Assembly (NCBI RefSeq): GCF_905475465.1 | Contig: NC_062251.1 | Location: 5,015,001 to 5,079,000, forward strand | DNA: 64,000 nucleotides | Source: Pieris napi | Lineage: Eukaryota > Arthropoda > Insecta > Lepidoptera > Pieridae | Direction of reading: 5' to 3' | Shown here: positions 54,474-64,000 of the stretch, one piece after another | Position numbering within the stretch: position 1 is the first letter of the stretch | How the letters are laid out: each line of letters starts with the position of its first letter | Notes under the pieces: generated by a model | Told to the model about the DNA's origin: nothing | Seen by the model: the letters and a program-made list of their open reading frames with translations, nothing else | Databases searched by the model: none | Translations under genes and position numbers: made by a program

Positions 54474-54830
54474 TTTTTGAAGTTATACTTTAGGCGCGTT
54501 GTGAAAAATTGATGAGTGAAATTTTACGATCACAAAATTAATGAGAATGGAGTTGCCCGCGGAAGATGCTACGGCATTGGACTTAATTTAAAAACAACAT
54601 TCGAATAATAATAGAATTTATGTTACACTTAATGTAAGAGAATACATAATAATAAATATTTATTTAATTTTTCAAATGTAAACTGAACTTTATTGACTAT
54701 AATGACTCCTTTTCCAGTCTTTGATTATTTAATTGTAATTAATTATTTGCATGCAATCAAAAACTATTTTTTAATAATGCCAAAGAAGTATAACTTCTTA
54801 CGCGCGTACATAAGTACACGCACCCTTTTT
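54474..54830 (-). mobile_element. MITE family G copy
   Basis: 'tttttgaagttatactttagg' to 'cttacgcgcgtacataagta'. Small deletions have removed most of the GCGCGC block near 54530. Confidence 0.65.
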
Positions 54831-55186
54831 TTAATTAGTTACGACGTAGTGAAAATACTGTAGAACGTGATTCATTAAATAAAAATAGAAAATAATAATA
54901 AGTCTTTATTTGTAAAACTTACATAATAAATATAATTTAAATTATATTATTTTATATATAGTTGAACTGGTACTAGTAATTACTTGGTAATATTTATAAA
55001 TAATTGCTTTTAAAAACTATAAGCCTAATAACTAAAACATATATCATTAAACTTTCTACTGATACTTTATCTAAACAGGTTAAGTAATTAAATACTTATA
55101 TTATATATAATAATTATTTGAGGTCACTCGTAAAAACCGCAAAAAATTCCGTGCAGTAGTTTTTGAGTAATTGTTTTTATCTATCT
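54831..55186. other. AT-rich, unassigned
   Basis: No gene or repeat recognised. Confidence 0.4.
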
Positions 55187-55506
55187 TCTAATACATAAAA
55201 TTCTCGTGTCACAATGTTCTTTCCCATACTCCTCCGAAACGGCTCGACCGATTCTTAAGAAATTATTTATGCATATTCAGTAAGTCTGAGAAACGGCTAC
55301 TATCTATCAAACCCCTTAATGTTAAGGTACACGCCGTTTTTATTTCTTTTTATGATACAGCAATCAAAAATACATACAACTCTTAATTTTCACCCCTCTA
55401 CGTTCAACTCCTATTTTTTTTATAGTAGATAGTTATTTTTATTGAACAAAAATATTTCCAAGAAATAATATACATGGCAAAAGAACGCTTGCCGGGTGAC
55501 AGCTAG
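55187..55506 (+). mobile_element. Non-autonomous Helitron, family A, complete
   Basis: 5' TCTAATACATAAAATTCTCG and 3' GCCGGGTGACAGCTAG before a T. Confidence 0.75.
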
Positions 55507-56106
55507 TATACATAATTTTGTTGGTTTTGGCATTATCAAGCTCTACAACTTTTCTCAGAACTCAATCTCTCATCATTCGTATTTTGGTTCGACAGTTTTT
55601 TTAACAGTACACAAACGTGGATAGTTGTCCTTCAGTAGATCCAGAGATTACAAACAACTATGTACTTACAAATTAATATTTATATATAGGCACGCTTTAT
55701 CATTTAACAATCTCAGTAGAATTCTTCTCTAAAACGGTATCCGAAATGGGTAGTTCCTGTGTGTGTCGCCCATTCTGAAAGTAATTGTTTGTGTTAGTAT
55801 GGTGAGGGTAAACGTGAGGAAACCAGAACAACAATCAGAAACCGCGGTACTAAAATACCATGAGTAAAAATAATAATTTGGAGTCAAGTAGACAACAGTC
55901 TCCATCATTTTGTTCAAGTTGCATCTTCTGTCTCTTTTTACCATAGCGTAAACACAATTTGACAGAAAGAGATGAAAGAGTGCTTTTGTCAAACGAAATA
56001 GATTTAGTTGGCATGAATAATATAATTATTATACTCTGATTTTTTCATTCCATAGAATTCTGACATTTCATAAGTGTTGCTATTAAAAAAGTTCTCGTGT
56101 TAATAA
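55507..56106. other. Downstream of the aldo-keto reductase gene
   Basis: A fragment of dispersed repeat R (tatactctgattttttcat...agaattctgacatttcataag) lies at 56029-56100. The rest is unassigned. On the minus strand this holds the reductase 3' UTR; no clear AATAAA was located. Confidence 0.35.
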
Positions 56107-59100
56107 TTACCCTTTCATAGTAAAATTCCGTTTATTTCTATTTAGAGCGTTGAGCGCAGATATATGAGAATTTTCAAGTTTCACGGCTTGTGCTTGCAAG
56201 TTGCTCCAAAGATGGCGACCAGTCGATGTCTTTACCACCACACTATGATCCAAGTGCAGTTGGTAACTGAAATAATGTGTTATTGTAAATATGAAATGAC
56301 AATAAATTATATAGACAAAATATATTTCATTGATATTGTTTTTTTTTTTATAGCTCTGGCACGATTTGTGCATTCGTAAAGTATAGGATTTTTTATAATT
56401 CGTGCTTGTCTTTAGAAATTCGACCGTGTCCTCCATGTACGGTTTAGGCACTCGCCCGGTACCGCACATCCCTCCCAAAGGCCGAGAACAAATTTAAATT
56501 AAATTAAAACTTGCCCTCGAACCGGGAATCGAACCCGGTACCCCTCACCTAGCTGCCACTTAATAAGACCGCTAGGCTATGAGGCCCCCATTGATATTGT
56601 AAACCGTAAATTCTCACTTGACAATTGACATATCAAACTCATTTAAGAAGAATAGTGTGCACAGTTTTGTCTCTTTCATTACAGCGTAAAAATTGTTTGT
56701 TAAGAGAAAAAAATAATGATTTAAAACCGTTCAAACTATACAATTAAACTAATTAGAGAATTAATTTAAATTAATTAACTGATCCATAAACTAATTAGAA
56801 GTACTCTAAACGTATTTCAATTTAATTTAACGTGAATTTATTATATTATTTCTGTTATTTATTAATTTAACAATCAATCATTATTCTATATCAAAGTTTA
56901 TTTCATTGATGTTTTGGAATAAATAAGTTTAAGTATTATCAGAACTGTGGTATAATCTTTTAGGCTTAGGCCTCAGATTTCTGTATCCGTTTCAAGATCG
57001 TTTCTATTTTCTAATACGCAAGTAGATGATCAGCCTTCTTTGCCAGACACAGGTCGATTTCTGGGTCTAAGAATCTGGAAGACCCATGTATAGTTGAAGT
57101 AAGCTGTTTTCTGTCGGGGATCCTTCCTTTTCCTTCCTCCACAACCATACTTGACAGCTGTAACCATCCCAGAGTCACCTACCTGATCAAGAGCTGTGCA
57201 GGTGTAACCTCCAACCCAGCAGCCATTGAAAGCACCAAAGGGTCATCTATCACTGGTGATAATCCACTTGTATACTCCAACGGCGTCCCCTTCGAACCCA
57301 GGACTCCGTAGCAGCTTAGCTTAACATCCCTGGATTGGCAGAACTCGTCCAGGCGGTATTGTGTCAGGTAGGGATGACACTCAATCTGGGGAAACGTCTG
57401 GTTTTGTCATGATGAGATATTAAAATGATTTATTTGGGAACGGCACAGGTTTTGACAGTTTCAGTGCCGGCGTACGTGGGCGGATCGTGAATTTGTGGGG
57501 CTCTGGGCTATTACGGGGAAGTCCCCCGTAATAAAAAGTACACCAAAGTAAATCAGTTAAGAACAAAATGTTTTTTTGGAATCTCTATAGAGCATTGGAA
57601 CTGCTTCCTGGTGCTCTGGCAACGCCCTTGATGACAGGGCTAATTTAATAAAAAAATAAGTGGAGAGCCTGGACCGCAAGCCGGGCATCTGCCCGACGCC
57701 CCTCACATCGGATGAGCCAAGAAACCGCCCAACGCTCCTCGTCTCCATCATACAGTATCGTCCTGCATTGGCAGGTCTCGAACCATCATACTGCCAGCGG
57801 GGGCTTTCCCCAAACTGGCCAATATCCGCCCCAGAAAAGGACACAAGCAAAGAAGCAAATCATTAAGACCATCCAGGTCACATGTAAGAGCTATACTCTG
57901 ATCTTTCAATTTGGTAGGGGAGCCCACGATGCTAAATGGGGATTTACTCGAGCGTCGTAGAGACCTATTGGGATGCAAAGCTTAGATAATAAGAAGAAAA
58001 AAATGTTATATGATATACCTTTTCATCGGTGGGGGAAGCGGCTATAGATTGTTAAATATGTAAAAAAAAACTGTTGCATGGACATCCTCGAGCGCGTCAG
58101 ATATTGATAGCATCAATGCCCTACGTATTTTTAATAATGTACGTATGTTAATCTGATCGTTTGCATGATGCGGGTTGTATGTAAGGGTTAAGGGTTGAAA
58201 ATGAAAAAAAAAAATAAAAATTATCGAGCGCGTCAGATTTTCTAAGGGAGTGTTAAGTGCACCAAAAAAAAGCTCTCATTCACTAATCTGACGATTTCGA
58301 TGGGACGCAAACCCACGGCCATTTTCATAATTTGCTAAAAAAAATCGCAATTTTGAAATACTCAAGCGCGTCAGATTAAGATACATATATGTGGTTCATC
58401 TTTATGTTCTAAACGTACTGCCTCATAATGTGACGATTATGTAGAGGGATTCGCCTGATCTGACAAAAAAAAAATAGAAAAACGGTTCACCTTAAAGGCC
58501 ATCCCTGCAACTTCCCGCTAATTCCATTCCTGGGCGCTTAAAATTGATATTTTGAGCTCGCTGAGTTCAAAGAAATAATATTTCTATGCATTTGAGCTCT
58601 CCCAGCTCGAAAGTCTGATAGAAGTTTCATAGAACACTATTTTTGGAATTTTCAAACCGCAATAACTTTTGAATGGATCAAGCAATTTTCACACGGTTGG
58701 CGGCGTTCGACGCAGTTTTATCATCCTCATAAGTGATTTTGCAATTTTAATTGATCGAACCACAAATTTCGGAGTAATCCCGAAAAAACACTTTTTAGGG
58801 TTTCTTTCGTTCACGATATCTCTCGAACGAATCAACCGCTTTTGACCAGCTTGGTGGCGATCGACGTAGTTTTTCAAGCTCAACGGCGGATTAGGATTTT
58901 TGAAGTTGATCGATAAAGAAACCACTTTAAAAAAAATATTTTTTTATTTTTTTAAGATTTTTCAAAATTTCTCAAAATCCGAATCGGTTCAAATTCACAG
59001 GAAATGTAATTTTGAGGGAAATATTTAGAACGCCGTTAGTAGATTCCGATCGGTTTAAGGAAATGTAGGCATCACGCAGCTGCACGCATTTAACTTTATC

Positions 59101-62100
59101 GACGAATTATTGTTATTTCGGCTTGCGGAAATCGTCAGATTATATATTTTTCATTATTCTTGAATTATTTCCTTCAAAATAAAAAAAAAATTAGCTACGC
59201 TCGAGAATGTCGAGATGACGTTTTTTTTTTACAACTTTGTTGCCCTCCCCTTTTTTTACGTCACTCTCAAATTGTCAGATTAGTGGAATATACACTTTTT
59301 AGGATGTAATTAACTCACCCTACCTTAATCTGACGCGCTCGGGAATTTCTGATGGTCAATTTTTTTTTACTAATCTGATCCTGTCTCCTTCACGGGCGGC
59401 CTTATATATGGGCCTCATGTTTTGTGGAGGTACTTAACCGGGTACAAGGTATCCCCCTATATATTAATCTGCCGCGCTTTAGTAAATCCCGAAATCCCCT
59501 CTTGGGCTCCCCTACCATTTCGTAGAATTCTGACATTCCATAAGTGTTGCTACTAAAAAAGTTCTCCAACGATAAAGGGACAATTTTGACCTGTTAAAGG
59601 GCAATAAAATAACATTTGTTTTTAATGTTTTACCTACAAAAAGGTTAATCTAAATATTTATTTACTCAAGTGACCTAATACAGAAATAACAAATATTTCA
59701 ATATCACGAACAATATATCGAATTACCTATAATTACTTTATTTTATTATTTAGCTGGCATCACTGCCTATTAGTTCCAGGTTTAGTAAACCTTTTAAAAA
59801 AAAAATGTTATCCATATCATATGACCACCGCACTTAATAAAATTGATACATTCACTAACAAATAAAATGTATGTATAGACTCAGATATTGAAATTGAAAA
59901 ATATGCCCGGCCAAAAAGGTTTGCCATCTCTGACATGTCAAAAATGATAGCTGTCAGAATTCTACAGAATTAAAAATCAGAGTATACAAGTAACACAGAA
60001 CAAGAGACTTACTTGGTTGACAACTGGTTTAATTCTTCCCTTGTCAAGGATTCTATCGATTTGCGCGGAGTTGAAGTTGCTGACACCGATCCGAATAACC
60101 AAGCCTTTTTTCACCAGCTTCTCCAGACCGAACCAGGCGTCTAAGTAGTCCGATTCGCTGTATTGAATGACATTAGCGATCTTCGGTATAGGATCGTCAC
60201 CTTCCTGAAAGAAAAGATTGGTTAATATGGTCTTCCCTGTAAAAATTGTTGATATTTATGTATGTATGTCAATTTTTATCATGTGTTTGTCTTAATTTTG
60301 TGGTCCAAATAAAAAAAAAACAAAAAAAAACTGAACATAACACGTAACTAAAATAAAATAAAGTAAAATCTAAAGAAAAAATAATAATAAATATAAATAT
60401 GTATAAACAAAAATTTGAGCAGTGTCGGCCTAATGGATTCACCATGCGACTCTCATCATGAGGTCGTAGGTTCGATCCCTGGCTGTACACCTATGGACTT
60501 TTTCACCTGGTCTGAATAAAAACAGCAGCAGCCCTCAGATTTCTGTATCTGTTCTATGATAATTTTTTTTCTTAATAGGCAAGTAGGTCTTCTGTGTCTG
60601 ACACACTACTTTGGGCGAAAAGCATGAATTCTTTACAATGTTTCCCTTACTGTAACGTATACAAGCGAAAAAACACATAGCAAAGTCCAGCTCGGGTTCA
60701 AATCTATGACTTCAGACGAAAAATCTTATAAGTAATGATAGCAACAAGGCAATTGAATTTATAAAATAACTAGCTGAACCGGCAAATGTTGTTTTGCCAT
60801 GTATATTATTTCTAGGAAACATATTTTTAGTTCAATCAAAATAACTATCTAGAATAATAAAAAAATGGGGTTGATTGTAGAGGGGAGAAAATTAAGGGTT
60901 GTATGTATTTTTGTTTGCTGTATCATAAAAAAAGATAAAAAAATTTGGGGTGGACACTCCTTATCACTTAGGAACCCTGTTTTAGATAGTAGCCGATTCT
61001 CAGACTTACTGAATATGTATAAAAAATTCATAAGAATCGGTTAAGCTATTTCAGAGGAGTATGGGAACGAACATTGTGACACGAGAATTTTATATATAAA
61101 GAGATATATTTACCTTAAACGACATAGGATTATGTATTAAATACAAATCAAAATAGTCCAGCCCCATAGCTTTGAGGGACATTTTGCATGCTTTTTCCAC
61201 GACATCACGACGGTGGAATGTACTCCATAACTTCGATATTATGAAGAGGTCCTCACTAAAATATGAATATCTTTTATTATACTACAAATTGTAGATGATA
61301 ATATTATGTAATAATAATTATAAATACTTATTTGCAATAAAGTGGTACATTCAGATTGATTTATTATAAAAATACCGCTCAATCAGTCATAATGTCATAA
61401 TTCAAATTCATTTATTCATTTAGGTATGTAACACAATGAAGGATACATATGAACGTGAATAAAGAAATACATATTAAATGCTTCTAATTTTACAATTACT
61501 GCCAGTTCTCAAATCAAGGGCGTAGAACGGACGAAAAGAACTGGCAATAAATTCTTCGCCACTCTTGATTCGCCAATTTTTTGTTTTACAAAATGTTTGT
61601 TGAGCTGCAGCCAGTACACCATGTTCCACATCTTTAAGTAATTAATAGTTAATAAATGATTAGAGAGAGAGACAACCCGATGCATGGACGCCACCACAAG
61701 CAATGACATTTAAGCGAGCATGACGATCCTTGAGCCAAGTTAGCCGAAAATAATAATAATACTGAAATAATTTGTTACCACATGGATCACGGTTTGTTCC
61801 CACTTTATATTAAAACAGTCACATTAACAGCAGTAACAACGGTAACAGTTAGTTTAAGCTATACACTAGTATTGAAAAAATTAAGTTAATAAAAGATTTA
61901 AGTTGGCGCCTGGTACATAGTACCAGAGAGAGAGTAATACTCGTATCGAAATGCCAGTATTAAAGGTATACTGCCACAAGACCAATCTTTACATATTAAG
62001 TTTTATATTTATCAATTTTAAGCTATTGCATAGCTTCTATCGCGGGTCTCGAGCGTGGAGACCGAATCCAGAAATTCCGTAACGAAAAAACCTTACGCGT

Positions 62101-63942
62101 TAGAGTGGGACAGAACGCATACTGCGTATTCACATCTCTCTGACGAGATCGGTGCAGCCGGTGCGCGTTAGAGTGAGACAGACTATATAGACTTGTCTGG
62201 TAGAGTGGTAGTTTGAATTAATTTATCAAAGACAAAACTTGAAAATAAATACTGCATAAATATAAAATAAATAAATAATAAATTATAATTTCATAAGTTG
62301 ATAAAAAATGCTGTGCAATAGCTTTACCGCGGCAGTCCCCGAGTGCACCACGCTTTTTTTTAATTATTAATATTACTATGTAGGTTAAGAAAGTTATAAA
62401 TACTGTATATTTGATTCTTATGATAAACGTAGATATCATAGTGATTAGCACCAAAAATGTTGTTTGAATAAAGGATTTTTCACGAGAAAAAATAAAATTA
62501 AGTCAACATAATATTACTAATTAGCCATAACTATTGTATAGGCTAGATTGTAATTAATATCAAGATTGTTATTAATTTAAAGTGTGATTGTGTGTATACT
62601 TTTTAATTGACAAATAAAATATAGGGGTTGATCGTAGAGGGGTGAAAATAAGGGTTGTATGTACTTTTGTGTGCTGTATCATAAAAAAATAAAAACAATT
62701 TTTTTTATCTAAGAAATGAAAATTTTGCGATTTGAAAGCTAGATAGTAGCCGATTCTCAGACTTACTGAATATCCATAAAAAAATCATAGGTCGAGCCGT
62801 TTCGGAGGAGTATGGGAACGAACATCGTGACACGAGAATTTTATATATTAAGACTAGCTGATCCGGCAAACGTCGTTTTGTCGTGTATATCATTTATAAA
62901 AAAAATAGGGGTTGATCGTAGAAGGGTGAAAATTGAGGATTGTATGTATTTTTGTATGTTGTATCATAAAAAAATAGAAATTAAAAATTTTGTCTAAAAA
63001 TAAAAAATAAAATTTAGGGGTGGACTACCCCTAACATTTAGGGGGATGAAAAATAGATGTTGGCCGATTCTCATAGATACCGGATAAGCACAAAAAATTT
63101 CATCAAAATCGGTCAAGCCGTTTCGGAGGAGTATGGCAACGAAAACTGTGACACGAGAATTTTATATATTAAGATTACTAATTGAATAATATTTGCGCAT
63201 AATATGCTTCGAAACTCGTGTCAACAGTCGTATGTATTTCCACAAATTTATCGAAAACATAATATATCATAGCGTAATAATTGAATTCCGATTGATTTAG
63301 ATTTTATATATTTGCCCCAGCAAACGTCGTTTCGCCTTAATATGATTTAACTTAGCCAACACATAAGAAACATTTTGCTTCACTACCCCATAGACACTTT
63401 TCACTTTTCCGGAATAAAAACTGGTTTAAAAGAAACTTGTGTGTACTTATGTACACGCGTTAGCGTTTCTTTGGCGTAACAATATAAAAATCTTTTCAAC
63501 AATTTTATTCTACGTTTGTAGAAAAAACGACAAAGCAGGGTGTCGGTTTTTTGTGACGGTCTGCGCGCGCATCGTAAAAATTTGTCATTTTTCCCTAACG
63601 CGCCAAAAGAAGCCATAACTTCAAAAATACTTGAATTGGTCCAGCCGTCTTTGAGATTTGCGCTTAGCAACATATTATGCGCTTTTAAACGCAACATATT
63701 ATATAGTATATATAATATATTTTGAAAATTAAAAAAATAAATATATGCACTCCAGCCTGGGATAATATTCGACATGCTAACCACCAATAAATTACTTACC
63801 GTCTGACAGTTCCATCGTTAATTTTCTCGTTTATAGCTTCGCCAATCTCTTTTTCGTTGCCATAAATGAATGCGCTATCTATGGTACGGTAGCCGAGGTC
63901 TATGGCGGCACATATTATATACTTCGTTAGACTTTTGTGTAA
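56107..63942 (-). CDS. Aldo-keto reductase, five exons visible, N-terminus beyond the window
   Basis: An NADPH-dependent carbonyl reductase of the aldo-keto reductase superfamily, expected in the cytosol. Substrate is unknown. Exons in transcript order: 63942-63800, 61255-61114, 60204-60013, 57385-57183, 56266-56107. All are AG/GT bounded and phases fit (2, 0, 0, 2, stop), giving about 279 residues; family members have about 320, so one short N-terminal exon is missing. The catalytic Asp and Tyr are in GYRTIDSAFIYGNE, the Lys in LFIISKLW and the His in DLYLIHNP. Further signatures are GLVIRIGVSNF, IECHPYL and the end LNALNRNKRN. The cofactor loop usually reading PKS is VKTS here. The second visible exon has NPMSFK where LIHWPxxxK is common. 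Introns hold Helitrons, SINEs and a large nested transposon. Identification as a reductase is firm; the exact subfamily is not. Confidence 0.9.
56346..56588 (-). mobile_element. tRNA-derived SINE (family S2), in a reductase intron
   Basis: The minus-strand head is GGGGGCCTCATAGCCTAGCGG at 56588, with B box GGGTTCGATTCCC and a tail of A's near 56340. It lies 80 bp upstream (transcript sense) of the last exon. Confidence 0.8.
56944..57070 (-). mobile_element. SINE family S1 fragment
   Basis: 'ttttaggcttaggcctcagatttctgtatc' and 'gatgatcagccttctttgcc' match the reversed S1 tail. Decayed. Confidence 0.5.
57386..57891. other. Reductase intron sequence of moderate GC, likely repeat
   Basis: 57560-57870 is GC-richer than its surroundings, with short overlapping open frames on both strands (for example EPSYCQRGLSPNWPI on plus). 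None resembles a known domain; it may be a LINE UTR fragment. Confidence 0.3.
57892..59986. mobile_element. Dispersed element R, split by a nested insertion
   Basis: The left end TATACTCTGATCTTTCAATTT and the right end AATTAAAAATCAGAGTATA are inverted. Next to them GAATTCTGACA (after the insertion) and TGTCAGAATTC are also inverted. The insertion 57913-59516 lies inside the left inverted repeat. Fragments occur at 33650 and 56029. Confidence 0.6.
57913..59516. mobile_element. Large non-coding transposon Q with subterminal GCGCGTCAGAT repeats
   Basis: The ends GGTAGGGGAGCCCA and TGGGCTCCCCTACC are inverted, flanked by ATTT on both sides (57909-57912 and 59517-59520). If the element starts one base further out, the duplication is TT. 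Inside, 'tcgagcgcgtcagat' or close variants occur near 58088, 58223 and 58363 in one direction. 'aatctgacgcgctcg' occurs near 59325 in the other. About 1.6 kb with no transposase frame. 58650-58930 contains two related blocks about 155 bp apart (ttttgaatggatcaagc / tctcgaacgaatcaaccgc). Confidence 0.7.
60420..60720. mobile_element. Rearranged SINE S1 pieces
   Basis: 60420-60505 is a plus-strand head with B box GGTTCGATCCC. 60530-60605 is a reversed tail (ctcagatttctgtatctgtt). 60670-60720 has a further B-box-like piece (cgggttcaaatctatgac). Confidence 0.55.
60770..61104 (-). mobile_element. Non-autonomous Helitron, family A, next to a splice site
   Basis: The 3' CTAG is at 60770 and the 5' TCTCTTTATATATAAAATTC at 61104. 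Its 5' end lies 9 bases past the exon boundary at 61114 in transcript sense, just outside the donor GTAAAT. Confidence 0.75.
61256..62619. other. Reductase intron with small repeats
   Basis: 61385-61630 is a reversed LINE 3' end (tactgccagttctcaaatcaagggc). 61885-61995 is the dispersed 'ggtatactgccacaag' repeat. 62030-62210 is GC-richer and contains 'cgcgttagagtgggacaga' twice (near 62095 and 62164), unassigned. Confidence 0.4.
62620..62853 (-). mobile_element. Helitron family A, 3'-truncated, joined to the next copy
   Basis: The 5' TCTTAATATATAAAATTCTC is at 62853. The CTAG end is missing on the low side. Confidence 0.7.
62854..63174 (-). mobile_element. Non-autonomous Helitron, family A, complete
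   Basis: The 3' CTAG at 62854-62857 directly touches the 5' TC of the previous copy. The 5' TCTTAATATATAAAATTCTC is at 63174. Its interior ('aggggtggactacccctaac', 'taccggataagcac') is closer to the copy at 13849 than to its neighbour. Confidence 0.75.
63430..63632 (+). mobile_element. MITE family F copy
   Basis: 'cgttagcgtttctttggcgtaac', 'caattttattctacgtttgtag', 'gggtgtcggttttttgtgac' followed by GGTCTGCGCGCGCATCG, and 'ccaaaagaagccataacttc'. 170 bp from the first visible reductase exon. Confidence 0.6.
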
Positions 63943-64000
63943 CTGAAATAAGTTTATATTATTTAATTGAAAAAGTATGAACCCGACTGAGAAATGTTTT

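Noticed and set aside
56107..56478. 123-codon minus frame as a stand-alone protein
   Set aside because: Only 56266-56107 is coding (last reductase exon). The upstream part is a SINE and the intron.
57557..57978. Overlapping frames on both strands in the reductase intron
   Set aside because: Overlapping frames in several phases, no domain, and GC-driven. Treated as repeat sequence.

Overview
The window is an AT-rich, intron-rich animal nuclear sequence, almost certainly from a moth or butterfly. The evidence is the mixture of repeats: several families of non-autonomous Helitrons ending in CTAG, tRNA-derived SINEs with A and B boxes, the lepidopteran-type tail 'cgcaagtgcgttgccggcc', many MITEs, and decayed LINE tails. 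There are no bacterial-style operons, CRISPR arrays or intact tRNA genes.

Layout. 1-575 (minus) is a frameshifted remnant of a zinc-binding protein. 1-16.7 kb is otherwise mobile-element debris, including 5S-rRNA-derived chimeras, an inverted SINE pair, MITEs with long inverted repeats, and a Harbinger-type nest at 6743-7718. A very GC-rich proline/glycine-rich exon (minus) lies at 16745-17103. 17-29 kb is again repeats, with a triple transposon nest at 22941-24312 and back-to-back Helitrons at 24769-25472. A GC-rich, promoter-like zone lies at 29200-29560.

Three genes can be modelled. (1) A complete 16-exon gene on the plus strand, 30142-47669, encodes an 807-residue mannosyl-oligosaccharide glucosidase (glucosidase I, GH63), the ER enzyme that removes the outermost glucose from N-glycans. 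Every exon junction keeps frame. (2) A two-exon C2H2 zinc-finger gene, 51382-52466 plus, encodes 295 residues with seven fingers. (3) An aldo-keto reductase gene on the minus strand runs from 63942 down to 56107 with five exons in the window. Its catalytic Asp-Tyr-Lys-His are all present, and its first exon or exons lie beyond the right edge. The genes share no obvious pathway.

I see no clearly new biological system. The most unusual material is transposon architecture: a Harbinger-like element inserted at the same TTA of a second element at two loci but in opposite orientations; direct head-to-tail Helitron junctions; a six-unit 106-bp array built from a MITE end; a 1.6-kb element with repeated subterminal GCGCGTCAGAT motifs; and a 5S rRNA fragment fused to a constant non-5S segment in two places.
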